Below, one piece after another: positions 46,578-56,868 of a stretch of DNA of 64,000 bases. Origin of the DNA: Owenia fusiformis (lineage: Eukaryota; Annelida; Polychaeta; Sabellida; Oweniidae). Every line of letters begins with the position of its first letter. Positions within the stretch are counted from its first letter, which is position 1. The position numbers were made by a program, and so were the translations under genes. The stretch lies in NCBI GenBank assembly GCA_903813345.2, contig CAIIXF020000002.1, positions 13,908,150-13,972,149 on the forward strand, given 5' to 3'. The notes below the pieces were generated by a model. It saw only the letters and a program-made list of their open reading frames with translations, did not search any database and had not been told where the DNA came from.

Positions 46578-47261
46578 AGACAAGGCGCCCTCGCCGTAAA
46601 AACTTATACTACTGTACAAAAATATAATTACCTATTTAACATAATCTCTCTTATAAAAATATATTACCTCTTTAAAACAAAATTGCACAAGTGACATTCT
46701 GTAACACAATTATATACAACTATCACAATTATATACAATATAACAATATGTACAAAAACATGATCCGATGGACTACCAGTCCACCCCTGGAAGCACCGCC
46801 TCGCTTCAAGGTATGCCAGACTCCTTTAAGCTCCTAAGCTTAAGTCCACCGACTCTGGGATCAACACTATCAAAGACTATGATTACAAAAACATAATAAT
46901 CTTTCCTACTGTACCACTTATGATCACTACATAATCTTTATACGGTCAACTCCTCATCACTGTATCTATGACTTATACAAACTTCCAAAGTAGAAGTTTT
47001 GTAGATCATGTTGAATTACACAAAGAACTTTTACATAAAATGTACAATTAACTAAATTTACATATAAAAAAAAATACAACTACTGAAATAAATGATCCGA
47101 TGGATTATCATCTTGATAATCCACCCCCAGAAGCACCACCCCGCTTCTAGGCATGCTGGACTCCACTAAGTCCTCCAGCTCTGGGACCCCTTACCAAAAG
47201 TAACATGAACACTATAATAAACACTCTGGACCTGCTGGTAGATCACTAAGATCTAGAATAG
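46578..47261 (-). repeat. 3' untranslated stretch with two hairpin-bearing direct repeats
   Basis: Two diverged copies of a block of about 105 bp lie at 46761-46870 and 47093-47195 (ATGATCCGATGGA, CCACCCC, GAAGCACC, CGCTTC, GACTCC). Each has a short palindrome at the same place: 9-bp stem with 3-base loop at 47102-47122, and 5-bp stem with 3-base loop at 46770-46782. The stems differ in sequence but not in position, which suggests the structure is kept. Confidence 0.7.
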
Positions 47262-50200
47262 TTAATGGTTTGCTGAACCAACATACAAATTCTCCACATG
47301 TTGAATGTTAATGTTCTGCCCCAAACTCATCCCTAGTGTCTGAGTCCCTTGATCCCGCATGGTAATCACCCTTCTCCTGGGTGTGATCCCTGGAGATAGA
47401 CTTAGAATAGGCGGTGCAGGATGATCCAACTCCTGACCTTCCAGAGGATTAATCCCTGGAATGTTGCTCCGTCTAGGACTGTTCTTACTAGAGGCAGGAG
47501 AGTCACGAAGAACAGGCTGATCCGACGCACTGATGGTAGCACTAGAGCGTCCACTTTTAGGGGTCTTAGTGACTACCTGGGATCTAGGCATGGTAACATC
47601 ACAAGAAACGGGTTGATCCCTAATGTCACATACACTGACTGACAAACGAGGAGTCCCACTGGTGTTAGAGGTAGGAACCACCTGTGTGTTTGGCATCGGT
47701 GAAGCACGAGTGACTGGTTCTTTGCTAGTCTTGGTCACGGTGGAAACCCTGCTAGGAGTCCCACTCTTATTCGATGCAGTAATCACCTTTGAACTGGGCG
47801 TAGGTGTAGCACGAGGGACTGGATCTTCACTAGTCTTCAGAACATTGGAAGACGTGCTGAGAGTCCCTCCTTTAGGAGTCTTACTGATCTTCTGGGATTG
47901 TGGCAAAAAGGAGCGATCTTTCTGGGCATAGGTCGAAGATTGGGACTTATGGTGATGTCGATCTTTCTTAGACACCTTGTCTTTTTGGCTCGAATGTCCC
48001 CGATTGTCCTTGGATGATCCTTTGTGATCCCACATACTCACTGTGCTCACGGTTTCATGAAGGGGGATACGCTCCCCAAAAGGAATCTCATCCCAACTCT
48101 CCTTTGATGGGCTGCGTCTTTTCGGGTCCACCCCATGTTGGCGTCTTAAGTGTCTACGGCAATTACTGCGATTCACAAATGACATCCGGCATATTGGACA
48201 TCGCTCCTTGGATGGAGATCGAGGACTCCTACTCCTGCTTCTGGGCCTAGGACGCCTATTCTTAGGTGATTCTGAGTAGGACCTCTTACTGGGTCTGCCT
48301 CGCTCCATCACTGAAAGCACAAAGTTATCGAATTTAGCAGGTTTCCTAGATCCCCGTTTTGGCCTGGTTCTTTCCCTTTTAAAACTTTCCCCATTATCAT
48401 CAGAATTCTCCCCAAATTTCATAGGTTTAGCAATGGTATCAGAGGACCTTATCTCAGTCTTAGGAGTGGAGGATTCCGATCGGATCAACGGCGGCCGTAC
48501 TTTTGATTCATCCGCTCGGGGCCCAGAAAAATCTTTCGGACTCGGATTTTCCGGTGGGATCAAACATCCTGATCCAGTCAAATCCGACCGCTCTTTTGAC
48601 TCACTCTCGCCAATATCGGGAAAATCGTTCAGAACCGGACTTTCACTCGGACTCACGAAATTTTCAGCCGGACTTACATGTGCCGATCCGGAAGAATTTG
48701 CCCGCACTTTTGAATTACGCTTACGCAGACCGGAAAAATCTTTCGCTGTTGGACTGGTATGCATAGTCCCATTCCCGTCCTTGGAAACCAGATCAATGAC
48801 AGGCGGAATCAATATCTTTCGTCCTGATCCCTCTCGGCTCTTAGGGCAGTCCATCTTTGCTAACGGATCCTTTTCTAGTTCAACAGTCTCAACTGGTTCA
48901 TCAGGATTGGTCAATGTTGGCCAGGTTTCGGGCAAAGGACTCTCAAATCTCTTCAACTGATTGTAGTGAAGGACTTTAGGTTTTCCTGTACCATTTTCTC
49001 GTACACGGTATACAACAGGTGACAACATCTTGATCACTTGGAAGGGTCCTACCCATCTGGGTTGTAATTTCGGTGATCTACCCTTCTTCCGGCTTTTGTT
49101 GCGTACCCACACTGCATCACCCCTCTGATACGCTTTGTAATTCATCTTTCTATCATAAGAACTCTTTTGGCGATCTGCAGCCAGATGGATCATATCCCTA
49201 GCTTTCTCATGAACTTGTTCCATCCTCTGCCTCAGCTGCTTTGCATGATCTGTGACCAGCTCCTCCTCAAAAGGTACAGCAACCATACGTTCCAATGGAG
49301 CCTCTAACTCCCGTCCCATCATTAGCATTGCAGGCGTCTCCCCAGTGATCCTATGAACAGAAGTCCTATATGCCATTAGAGCCAGGGGGATATTCAGATC
49401 CCAATCATCTTGATTGTAAGCAGGGGCGGCCAACTTCACGATATTGTCGATGAGGGTATGGTTAAACCTTTCCACCATTCCATTGGAGGCCGGATGGAAC
49501 GGAGTAGTGTGTGTCTTCTCTATGCCCATAAGAGAACATACTTCCTGGAAGACCTCTGCTTCAAAATTCCGACCTTGATCCGAATGTAATTGTTTGGGGA
49601 TTCCCCATCGGCAGCAGACTTCATCGACCAGTTTAGATGCCACTGTAGTAGCCTCCTGATTTGGTAAGGCAAACACTTCAGGCCATTTCGTAAAATAATC
49701 TGAACAAACAAGGATCACTTTATTCCCTCTCTTAGTTGTAGGAAAAGGACCAAGCACATCTATTCCCCATCGTTCCATAGGGGCTCCAACTCTCACTACT
49801 TGTAAGGGACCAATCTTCTGTCGAGCAGGATTTTTTCTCGATCCGCAAGCATAGCAGGATCTACTGTAAGATCTAACATCATTCGATAAGGATGTCCAAT
49901 AAAATCTTCTCCTGCAGCGTTCAATAGTCCTCTTCAGCCCATAATGACCAGCTACTTTGTTGGAATGGCTCAACTCCAGCACTCTTCCCTGTAACTGTTT
50001 GGGAGCAACAATCTGGAAGGAAACACCTCTTCCATCGTGGTCTTCCCAACTCCTGCAGAGTACACCTTGTTGAACATGGAGTCTGCACCACTGGATCCAT
50101 AGTTTCTTCACTTCAGGGGACTTCCAGCTTATATCATCCCATTTTGGTTGGGAAGCACCAGACTCAATCCCCTCTAAGATCAATCTCAATCCCGGATCTT

Positions 50201-53200
50201 TCATCTGAGCCTCCCGGATATCTTCCAGGGACCATTCTGGTTTCATCTCAACAGTAAGAACTACTTCATCTTCACCATCATAATTGGGTTCCGGCACACA
50301 TCGTCCCTCACAATGTGTACACTGTTTACATGGGATTCTCGACATGAGATCCGCATTTTGATGTTTTACTCCTGGTCTATACTGGACTTCATAGTCAAAC
50401 TCTTGCAAGATTTGTATCCACCTCGCTAGCTGGCCTTCTGGCTCTCGGAAGTTGACAAGCCAGCGTAAGGAACTGTGATCTGTCCGAAGCAGAAAATGGA
50501 CACCATACAAGAACTGTTTGAAGTATTTTACATAATTTACAACTGCCAGTAACTCCCGGCGAGTCACACAATAGTTTCTCTCAGTGCGGCTTAACCTCTT
50601 ACTCGCATAATATAAGACCCTTTCTTCACCATCTTGCTCCTGAGATAGCACGGCACCGATGGCCTCCAGACTTGCGTCTGTGTCCACAATATATGGGCAG
50701 CCACTTCGAGGATACCCTAGGATGGGAGCGCTGGCTAATTTCTCTTTTAGCAGGTCCATAGCAATCTGGCAGTCTTGAGTCCATTTAAACTCCACATTCT
50801 TCCTGGTTAAGTCATGTAGGGGTCCAGCAATTTGTGCAAAATCCTTAATGTGCCGCCGATAGTACGAGGTTCCTCCAAGGAATTGTCTAACATGTTTGAC
50901 ACATCTGGGATTGGGGTAATCCAGGATCTGCTTCACTTTATCGGGATTCGGACTTACTCCGGACTTGGATACAATATGTCCCAAGAATTCGACCTCTTTC
51001 CGAAATAATACACACTTCGAAGGCTTCAACTTCAGTCCTGCAGCACGGAATCTGTCAAAAATATCTTCCAAACGTCCTACAGCTGTCGCGAAATCATCCC
51101 CGAAGGTTATCACATCGTCGAGATAAATTAAGGAAGTCTTGTAAGACATCCCTCGGAAGACTCGCTCCATCAATCTGCAAAAAGTGGCAGGAGCTCCTGT
51201 TAATCCGAAAGGCATAACTACCCACTGATATTGCCCACCACGAACAGAAAATGCTGTTTTCTCCCTGTCCTTGGGATCAACTTGTATTTGCCAATATCCA
51301 CTACAGCAATCCAGAGTAGAATAGTATTCACACTCTCCCATGATGTCTAGAGTCTCTCCAATGTTACTAATTGGAAAACCATCCTTGTGTGTAGCAGAGT
51401 TTAGTTTCCTGTAGTCCACACAGAACCTCCATTTGCCATCTTTTTTCTTCACCAGTACAATAGGGGACGACCAAGGACTACAACTAGGCTCAATGATTCC
51501 ACGATCCAACAGATCCTTGACTTGGGAATCGACCTCTTCCTGGCGTCCAGGAGGCAATCTCCTATATGCTTGCTTAATGGGTGGAGTATCCCCAGTTGGA
51601 ATAGTGTGTTGGACCCAAGATGTGTGACCAATATCCCGTTCTGTTGTAACAAATACATCAGCATTCTTACATAAGAGTAAGCGAGTCTGTTTTATCTGAT
51701 CCTCATCCAATCCTTCTATACTTCTCTCGTATAGATCTTCCAAATAGGGAGGAAGGCAATCTGGGACCATCTCTAAGTGTGGTCTGGTCTGGTCTTGATC
51801 CTCTGATGTTTTTTCTTTCTGGGTGTAAAGTGGACCTTTCTCCTCCAAGATTGATGAAGCTATATGGTTGATCTCCTCCGGGGCCTCACCGACTCTGTAT
51901 ACAGATTCTATTAGACTACAAATCCCTATAGACTGACCCTTGTCTAAGCTGATTGGTAAGGCTGAGTTATTCCATAATTCAGTCACCCCGGACTGTTCTT
52001 TACTCTTAACTATGACATCTACCATGACAAGATTTGGGTCCATCGATTCATCATCAATTTCAATTATCACTTGTTCTCCATCTTGGACCCCATCAATCTG
52101 TAAGTCCACCTTGCAGCAAGAAAATGGAGGAATCTCAAGATCTTTCTTTAAAACACAAACAGTATCAGTCAATCTGGAGTTTGACGTTTTCTCTTCATGG
52201 TCTTCATAATCTGGGCTTGGATTCATCACCTCAGCCTCACACTCTACAGGGGCATCTAAAATCCAGCCATCCTGCCTAAGATCATCTGTGATCTCGCATG
52301 CATTAATCATCGTACATCGGGGAGTATCCTCTTCACTTTGAGACTCTGCTGGAATTCTAGGATCTTCAAATGGATCTTGGCCATCTTCTTGTTCACTTTC
52401 GCTGGACTCCAATTCAGTTGAATCCGAGTCCTCCACATCATCTAAGTCGATATTCCGATCCCAGGAAGTGACTGCTGGCCTCTCCTCTTTCTTATCTATG
52501 ATTGCTACCTGACGCATGTCCCTTCTCTCTTCAAGAAGCTCCCTATTCCCCTGGTTCCATTTGGGACTGTTAGGAGGTGCTTCAATCTCATCTTGAAGGG
52601 AACAATAGCTCTCACCACCAATACTCCCGAAGCTTAGTGTCAACTGATTGAAATCAATCACAACACCACTAGCTGACAGATATTCCGATCCCAAGATCCC
52701 TTCTTGTGCGATGTCTGCAACTACAACATCCATGGCAGTTGAATGACCCTCAATCTTGATCTCACTGGTGAACATTCCATACACTGCTAATGGGGATCCA
52801 TCAGCTTGCAGAAAAATACGTCCAGCTGGCTTTAGGATTGGACGTTTGTACTCTGGAATTCTCTGGTAACTCCTCAGCTCGACCATCGTCCGTACTGCAC
52901 CTGAATCCACCAAGAACTCTATGGGTGTTCCACATATTCGTCCCTCTGCTACGATCTTCCTCACGACACTACCTCTATGTGACCCATCCATCTCTACGTT
53001 ATCTTCTGTAAGAAACCGTATCGGTGTCACATTACTTGATGATCCACTCCCTTGATGTTGCTTTTGGGAAAATGACTTTGGAGGCTTTTGGCACTCATAT
53101 GAAAGGTGCCCACCTTCTCCACAGTTGTAACAGGTGATTGTCGGGCACCGCTTGGCTATATGACTATCCTCCCCACATCTCCTACAAGTTTGCTTCTGTG

Positions 53201-55229
53201 GTGGGTATTCTCTTGACTTCCCTAAGTTACATCTGTCCAGTTTTTCATTTAAGTCCATTATCATCTTCATGATTTTGTCTTCATGTTTATTCTCATCAGT
53301 CACAGCTGAAATCTTATGATCTTTAATCCTTGGTTTCAATCCCCGTCTGATCCTTTCAGATTCCTGATAACTTTCTTCTTTGAGCGCAATCTCAATAGCT
53401 TTGTCCAAGGTTGCCGGATCTTTTTGGTGGATTGCTCTTCTCAAGTCTTCATCGGTAAGTGATTGCTCAAAGCTTCTCCTTGCTAGTCGATCCTGAGCTG
53501 CCCTGCTCATCTCTGGGTAGGCTAAAGAAGCAAGTCTTCTGATGCTTTGTCCAAGGCTCTGCAAAGATTCTTTCGGCTTACGTACTCGACTGCTCAGCTC
53601 GGCCTCAAAAACATCAGCCTTTCCTCCTGGCCCGAAACGTTTGTCAAGGGCCTCGAGCAAGTCTTCATATGTGTAGCCTTTATCCAATTCAAGAACCATT
53701 TGCTGTGCATCATCGCGTAGATTTGTGACTAGGTACTGACGTTTCTCTACATTACTCCAATCATTATTTTCTACACATGTTTCAAAATAGGCTTTGTATT
53801 CTGGCCATGAAGAAGTCCCAGCAAAAGTCTGTGTTGGCTTTATCCGAGCCCGCTTACTACTCGACTGGGATTTCATTACATGTCCTGCCATGGTTAGGGT
53901 TTGTTTGACGAGATCAAACAAATGATCTGTCTTCTCGGACTCAGGTGGATCACTATCTCTGCCACTCCCTTTGTCAATCAATTTCTCCTCTATCTTCTTG
54001 GACTCATTGCTGGAAATCCCATCTCTATTCTCCGTGTCTCTAACCGGTATTTCATTGTGTACATCTTGGTTTACGAACCCAGGGAGTTTGTCAGAAAAAG
54101 TCTCCTTACTGATCCCAGCCATACCATGAAGATCTGCTCCCAGTTGATCAATTGATCTTATCGGTGCACCTTGATTAACACGGGGCATCTCTTGTTCTGG
54201 TAGTTCAGTGTCATCATTGGGATAGTAGAATCGCTTCTGCCTCCTCAATGGCCATGGTGGAATAAAGCTAGGATCCCCCTCTCTTCGAAGGGAGGGTCCC
54301 TCTTCATCATTAAAGCTGACATTACGTGAATGACCACAGCCCATCTTCGGCAAAGTCCCTCTGGATTCATCTTTCATTAGTCTCCTCGGTTCACTCTGCC
54401 AATTTCTGGCTACATCTCCAACACCTCTCTGTTTCGGTTTGTTATCCTGTCCGTTTCTTAATACTGACAGAGGCTCTACTCCACCCATCTGGGCCATTTG
54501 TTTCATTCTCATGAATGGGATCTGATCCCTGATCTCAGGAATCTTTGCAGATTCCGCTCCCATGGATCGTCCAGGGCCATCCTCCCCTATAGAAAACTTC
54601 GGATATTTAACTTGGTCATCTTCACGTCTCATTCGGGCATTTGGAGCAGAATTTTTATCTTCCAATTGGTATCGCCACCTTTCCCACCTTCTACTTGGTG
54701 ACTCTTCTGATCCAGCTTCTTCTGGCTTCTCAAAGGGATTAATATTCCTCTTTGGATCACCCATCTCTGGACGATCAGCTGGCATCTTCTTCTTGTGGCT
54801 ATCATCACTTACTCCTAAAACAGTCTTTAAATCCTGGGGAGTCTGCTCCCTCTTCCCAGGAAGAAAGTTCATTTCGGCTGGATCTACAGTAGATGTCAAT
54901 GGAAATCCCAGGGGTCGGATTCCTCGTGTAGGAGTCTCATACCCGGAGATCATTTGGGATTTGGGTCCCTCCGACCAATACCCAGTACTGTAGGATGCAG
55001 GATATCCGCTCCGCATTGTCAACCCAGCCTTCCTCCGAACTGTAGGCTGAAGGGGCGTTCCGGGTACATCATGGCTCTCCTGGTCCCGCTGCAGCTCAGC
55101 CTCTACCCCTAACCTACTACGCTGATGGTCATCTTCCAAAGGTAGAGTATCATCTAAATCCATACGATCACTGCCTCCCTCACCTTTGAAGAATACTGTT
55201 AGATCCTTAGGATCCCCTCCCTCTGCCAT
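47262..55229 (-). CDS. Gag-Pol polyprotein of a Ty3/gypsy-type retrotransposon
   Basis: 2655 residues in one frame. The ATG lies 34 bases after the primer site, with A at -3 and G at +4. Residues 1-465 are a charged, disordered leader. A Gag capsid-like region spans about 467-620. Two CCHC knuckles follow (C682, C685, H690, C695; C700, C703, H708, C713). The protease has D775 in DSGA, with an ILG word near 843. An acidic linker of about 360 residues precedes reverse transcriptase (about 1224-1470, YLDD at 1369-1372). RNase H spans about 1513-1630 (D1516, D1518). Integrase has the zinc site H1755, H1762, C1792, C1795 and the triad D1824, D1884, E1920 with a D35E spacing. A GPF-type module lies near 2060. 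A further 550 residues hold an Arg-Ser-rich block and a C2H2 finger (C2344, C2347, H2360, H2365). Gag and Pol need no frameshift. There is no envelope-like signal peptide or membrane segment. Confidence 0.96.
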   Translation of the reverse strand: MAEGGDPKDLTVFFKGEGGSDRMDLDDTLPLEDDHQRSRLGVEAELQRDQESHDVPGTPLQPTVRRKAGLTMRSGYPASYSTGYWSEGPKSQMISGYETPTRGIRPLGFPLTSTVDPAEMNFLPGKREQTPQDLKTVLGVSDDSHKKKMPADRPEMGDPKRNINPFEKPEEAGSEESPSRRWERWRYQLEDKNSAPNARMRREDDQVKYPKFSIGEDGPGRSMGAESAKIPEIRDQIPFMRMKQMAQMGGVEPLSVLRNGQDNKPKQRGVGDVARNWQSEPRRLMKDESRGTLPKMGCGHSRNVSFNDEEGPSLRREGDPSFIPPWPLRRQKRFYYPNDDTELPEQEMPRVNQGAPIRSIDQLGADLHGMAGISKETFSDKLPGFVNQDVHNEIPVRDTENRDGISSNESKKIEEKLIDKGSGRDSDPPESEKTDHLFDLVKQTLTMAGHVMKSQSSSKRARIKPTQTFAGTSSWPEYKAYFETCVENNDWSNVEKRQYLVTNLRDDAQQMVLELDKGYTYEDLLEALDKRFGPGGKADVFEAELSSRVRKPKESLQSLGQSIRRLASLAYPEMSRAAQDRLARRSFEQSLTDEDLRRAIHQKDPATLDKAIEIALKEESYQESERIRRGLKPRIKDHKISAVTDENKHEDKIMKMIMDLNEKLDRCNLGKSREYPPQKQTCRRCGEDSHIAKRCPTITCYNCGEGGHLSYECQKPPKSFSQKQHQGSGSSSNVTPIRFLTEDNVEMDGSHRGSVVRKIVAEGRICGTPIEFLVDSGAVRTMVELRSYQRIPEYKRPILKPAGRIFLQADGSPLAVYGMFTSEIKIEGHSTAMDVVVADIAQEGILGSEYLSASGVVIDFNQLTLSFGSIGGESYCSLQDEIEAPPNSPKWNQGNRELLEERRDMRQVAIIDKKEERPAVTSWDRNIDLDDVEDSDSTELESSESEQEDGQDPFEDPRIPAESQSEEDTPRCTMINACEITDDLRQDGWILDAPVECEAEVMNPSPDYEDHEEKTSNSRLTDTVCVLKKDLEIPPFSCCKVDLQIDGVQDGEQVIIEIDDESMDPNLVMVDVIVKSKEQSGVTELWNNSALPISLDKGQSIGICSLIESVYRVGEAPEEINHIASSILEEKGPLYTQKEKTSEDQDQTRPHLEMVPDCLPPYLEDLYERSIEGLDEDQIKQTRLLLCKNADVFVTTERDIGHTSWVQHTIPTGDTPPIKQAYRRLPPGRQEEVDSQVKDLLDRGIIEPSCSPWSSPIVLVKKKDGKWRFCVDYRKLNSATHKDGFPISNIGETLDIMGECEYYSTLDCCSGYWQIQVDPKDREKTAFSVRGGQYQWVVMPFGLTGAPATFCRLMERVFRGMSYKTSLIYLDDVITFGDDFATAVGRLEDIFDRFRAAGLKLKPSKCVLFRKEVEFLGHIVSKSGVSPNPDKVKQILDYPNPRCVKHVRQFLGGTSYYRRHIKDFAQIAGPLHDLTRKNVEFKWTQDCQIAMDLLKEKLASAPILGYPRSGCPYIVDTDASLEAIGAVLSQEQDGEERVLYYASKRLSRTERNYCVTRRELLAVVNYVKYFKQFLYGVHFLLRTDHSSLRWLVNFREPEGQLARWIQILQEFDYEVQYRPGVKHQNADLMSRIPCKQCTHCEGRCVPEPNYDGEDEVVLTVEMKPEWSLEDIREAQMKDPGLRLILEGIESGASQPKWDDISWKSPEVKKLWIQWCRLHVQQGVLCRSWEDHDGRGVSFQIVAPKQLQGRVLELSHSNKVAGHYGLKRTIERCRRRFYWTSLSNDVRSYSRSCYACGSRKNPARQKIGPLQVVRVGAPMERWGIDVLGPFPTTKRGNKVILVCSDYFTKWPEVFALPNQEATTVASKLVDEVCCRWGIPKQLHSDQGRNFEAEVFQEVCSLMGIEKTHTTPFHPASNGMVERFNHTLIDNIVKLAAPAYNQDDWDLNIPLALMAYRTSVHRITGETPAMLMMGRELEAPLERMVAVPFEEELVTDHAKQLRQRMEQVHEKARDMIHLAADRQKSSYDRKMNYKAYQRGDAVWVRNKSRKKGRSPKLQPRWVGPFQVIKMLSPVVYRVRENGTGKPKVLHYNQLKRFESPLPETWPTLTNPDEPVETVELEKDPLAKMDCPKSREGSGRKILIPPVIDLVSKDGNGTMHTSPTAKDFSGLRKRNSKVRANSSGSAHVSPAENFVSPSESPVLNDFPDIGESESKERSDLTGSGCLIPPENPSPKDFSGPRADESKVRPPLIRSESSTPKTEIRSSDTIAKPMKFGENSDDNGESFKRERTRPKRGSRKPAKFDNFVLSVMERGRPSKRSYSESPKNRRPRPRSRSRSPRSPSKERCPICRMSFVNRSNCRRHLRRQHGVDPKRRSPSKESWDEIPFGERIPLHETVSTVSMWDHKGSSKDNRGHSSQKDKVSKKDRHHHKSQSSTYAQKDRSFLPQSQKISKTPKGGTLSTSSNVLKTSEDPVPRATPTPSSKVITASNKSGTPSRVSTVTKTSKEPVTRASPMPNTQVVPTSNTSGTPRLSVSVCDIRDQPVSCDVTMPRSQVVTKTPKSGRSSATISASDQPVLRDSPASSKNSPRRSNIPGINPLEGQELDHPAPPILSLSPGITPRRRVITMRDQGTQTLGMSLGQNINIQHVENLYVGSANH

Positions 55230-55262
55230 TCTGCTAATTGTAGTCTTGCGTCAAACACAGAA

Positions 55263-55280
55263 ATCCCACCACTGCCACCA
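55263..55280 (-). promoter_or_regulatory. primer binding site, tRNA-Leu type
   Basis: Plus-strand TCCCACCACTGCCACCA (55264-55280) reads like the 3' end of a tRNA including CCA. It matches the end of animal tRNA-Leu (AAG/UAG type, ...TCCCACCGCTGCCACCA as I recall it) with one mismatch. One base (A, 55281) separates it from the LTR. Correct position for minus-strand DNA priming. Confidence 0.8.
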
Positions 55281-55281
55281 A

Positions 55282-56868
55282 TGTCGGACTTTACACAAAC
55301 GAAGGGTAATTTGTGTCAACAACTATATTACAAGTGGGTGACGTATGACAGGTATACGCCGCTGTGAAATTACAAGACGTAACAAAATGGCTTAAGTCCC
55401 TTCGACTTCTTTGCATAACATAAAACTCAAGATTTTGGTAGTGTGTCTACTATATTCCATTTATTCTTACAAATCAATATAAAGTTCTAAACTCCACTGA
55501 ATGAGCGCGATCCTCAATAAAATCTCAAAAAGTCCAATAATTACAAAATTACAAGTAGTCCCAAAAAGTCTCAATGATCTCGGAGATTATGTTTCTTAAA
55601 GATCAAAGGAATGCTTAAATTCAAACTGATCATGATTGTCTCAATCTCAAGTATCGAAAATGCTGATCCCGATCCTTCTTCAGGATCTTAAATCAGGCAC
55701 AAAATTCAAAAAGTCTCTATATCAAAAGTCTGATCAAATGGTCTTCTGATCTCAATGATCTTGGGAATCAAAGACGTAATTCCATAAAAACTTATCAGTT
55801 ACATCTTTAAAATATCTAATCTATACTCTATTATAATGTCGTTAGTACCTCCAAATGACCCTTCTTCAGGATCACGAGTTAACTATTTGCAACACAGTTT
55901 ATTCCCTCATAATACATGCCATCTACATAAAGTTAGTCCCTCCAAATGACCTTTATTCAGGATCACGAGCTAACAATTTACATCTACATAAAGTTAGTCC
56001 CTCCAAATGACCCTTCTTCAGGATCACGAGCTAACTCAACCTCATTGGTGATAATTAAATGGACAATAAACTCATGAAATATCAGTGGAACTGTTTCACT
56101 TACGTTTTCGTGTAAATACTTGAGCGCCGGTAATTCAAATTCACTCTGAAGTTTCTTCAATGTAATGTCGCAATTAAATTATCATTGATGTATTCATTAT
56201 ATCTCCAAAAACGGTCATTTAAAGTTGAATTTCTTCCGGATAAAATTCAACACAGCCCCGCCATTGATGAATATTGAAAAACATGGCGTCTAGGGGTTTA
56301 CAAATTGTAAATCACGGCAAAATTTTCCCCTAAACTCCCGCCAAAAACATGAAATTGATCTCAAGTTATATTGCCCCTTTTACTTGAAATGGGATTGGAA
56401 ATCCAGGCTAATGCATAATAAACACACTAAATTTATATAAAAACTACTTTAATTAAAGTTTACATTAAAATATGAAAAAGTAATTAACTTGACCTAAGTT
56501 TTACTACGTTCGTAAATTTACAGATGGCTGCCGTAAGCAGAAAATGTTCTCAAAAGATGCGTCAGAAATACACAAAATCTACACTCTACCTTTAAATTAT
56601 AAACGCATCATGGTAATCTCTGGATTATAACAATTGATACTGTGATAAACATAACATGTAATTTACCTTTACAGTGGTAGCAAATCCTGTCCGAAATTAA
56701 GAAAAATTATGTGGTCAATCACTTCCAGACGACACAAGTATAACGCGCATCTATTTTGCGCATGACGGGTTACTATGCAACTCAGCGCCCTTACATAAAA
56801 TTACAAAGTTGACATGCACTATTCGACCAGTGAAAACTATGACATGGCATATATTTAATTTTCCCACA
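55282..56868 (-). repeat. 5' LTR of the retrotransposon
   Basis: 1587 bp, the same sequence as 44978-46564 shifted by 10,304, with T at 55979 for C. On the element's strand it should hold the promoter. A TATATAAAT word at about 56431-56440 is a possible TATA box, about 430 bases from the LTR start. The downstream region has the triplicated block described for the other LTR. Confidence 0.95.

Larger units (their letters stand above)
44978..56868 (-). mobile_element. complete Ty3/gypsy-type LTR retrotransposon
   Basis: 11,891 bp on the minus strand. It comprises two 1587-bp LTRs, a tRNA-Leu-type primer site, one Gag-Pol frame, a 0.7-kb untranslated stretch and a polypurine tract. The flanks end and begin with ATAT (44974-44977 and 56869-56872), a 4-bp target duplication as made by many gypsy-type integrases. 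Domain order protease, reverse transcriptase, RNase H, integrase identifies the Ty3/gypsy group. The frame has no stop or shift and the LTRs differ at one position that I found, so the copy is recent and may be active. It interrupted the dispersed repeat now at 56869-57145. Confidence 0.95.

Noticed and set aside
47262-48960. Possible envelope-like protein after the integrase
   Set aside because: The region is in the same frame as Pol and lacks a signal peptide, membrane segment and cysteine pattern; it is a Ser/Arg-rich tail with a C2H2 finger.
48433-48960. 175-codon plus-strand frame
   Set aside because: Antisense shadow of the Gag-Pol coding sequence in a Ser/Pro-rich part.
55262-55280. 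tRNA-like 3' end ending CCA
   Set aside because: Only the last 17-19 bases match a tRNA; there is no cloverleaf. It is the retrotransposon's primer site.
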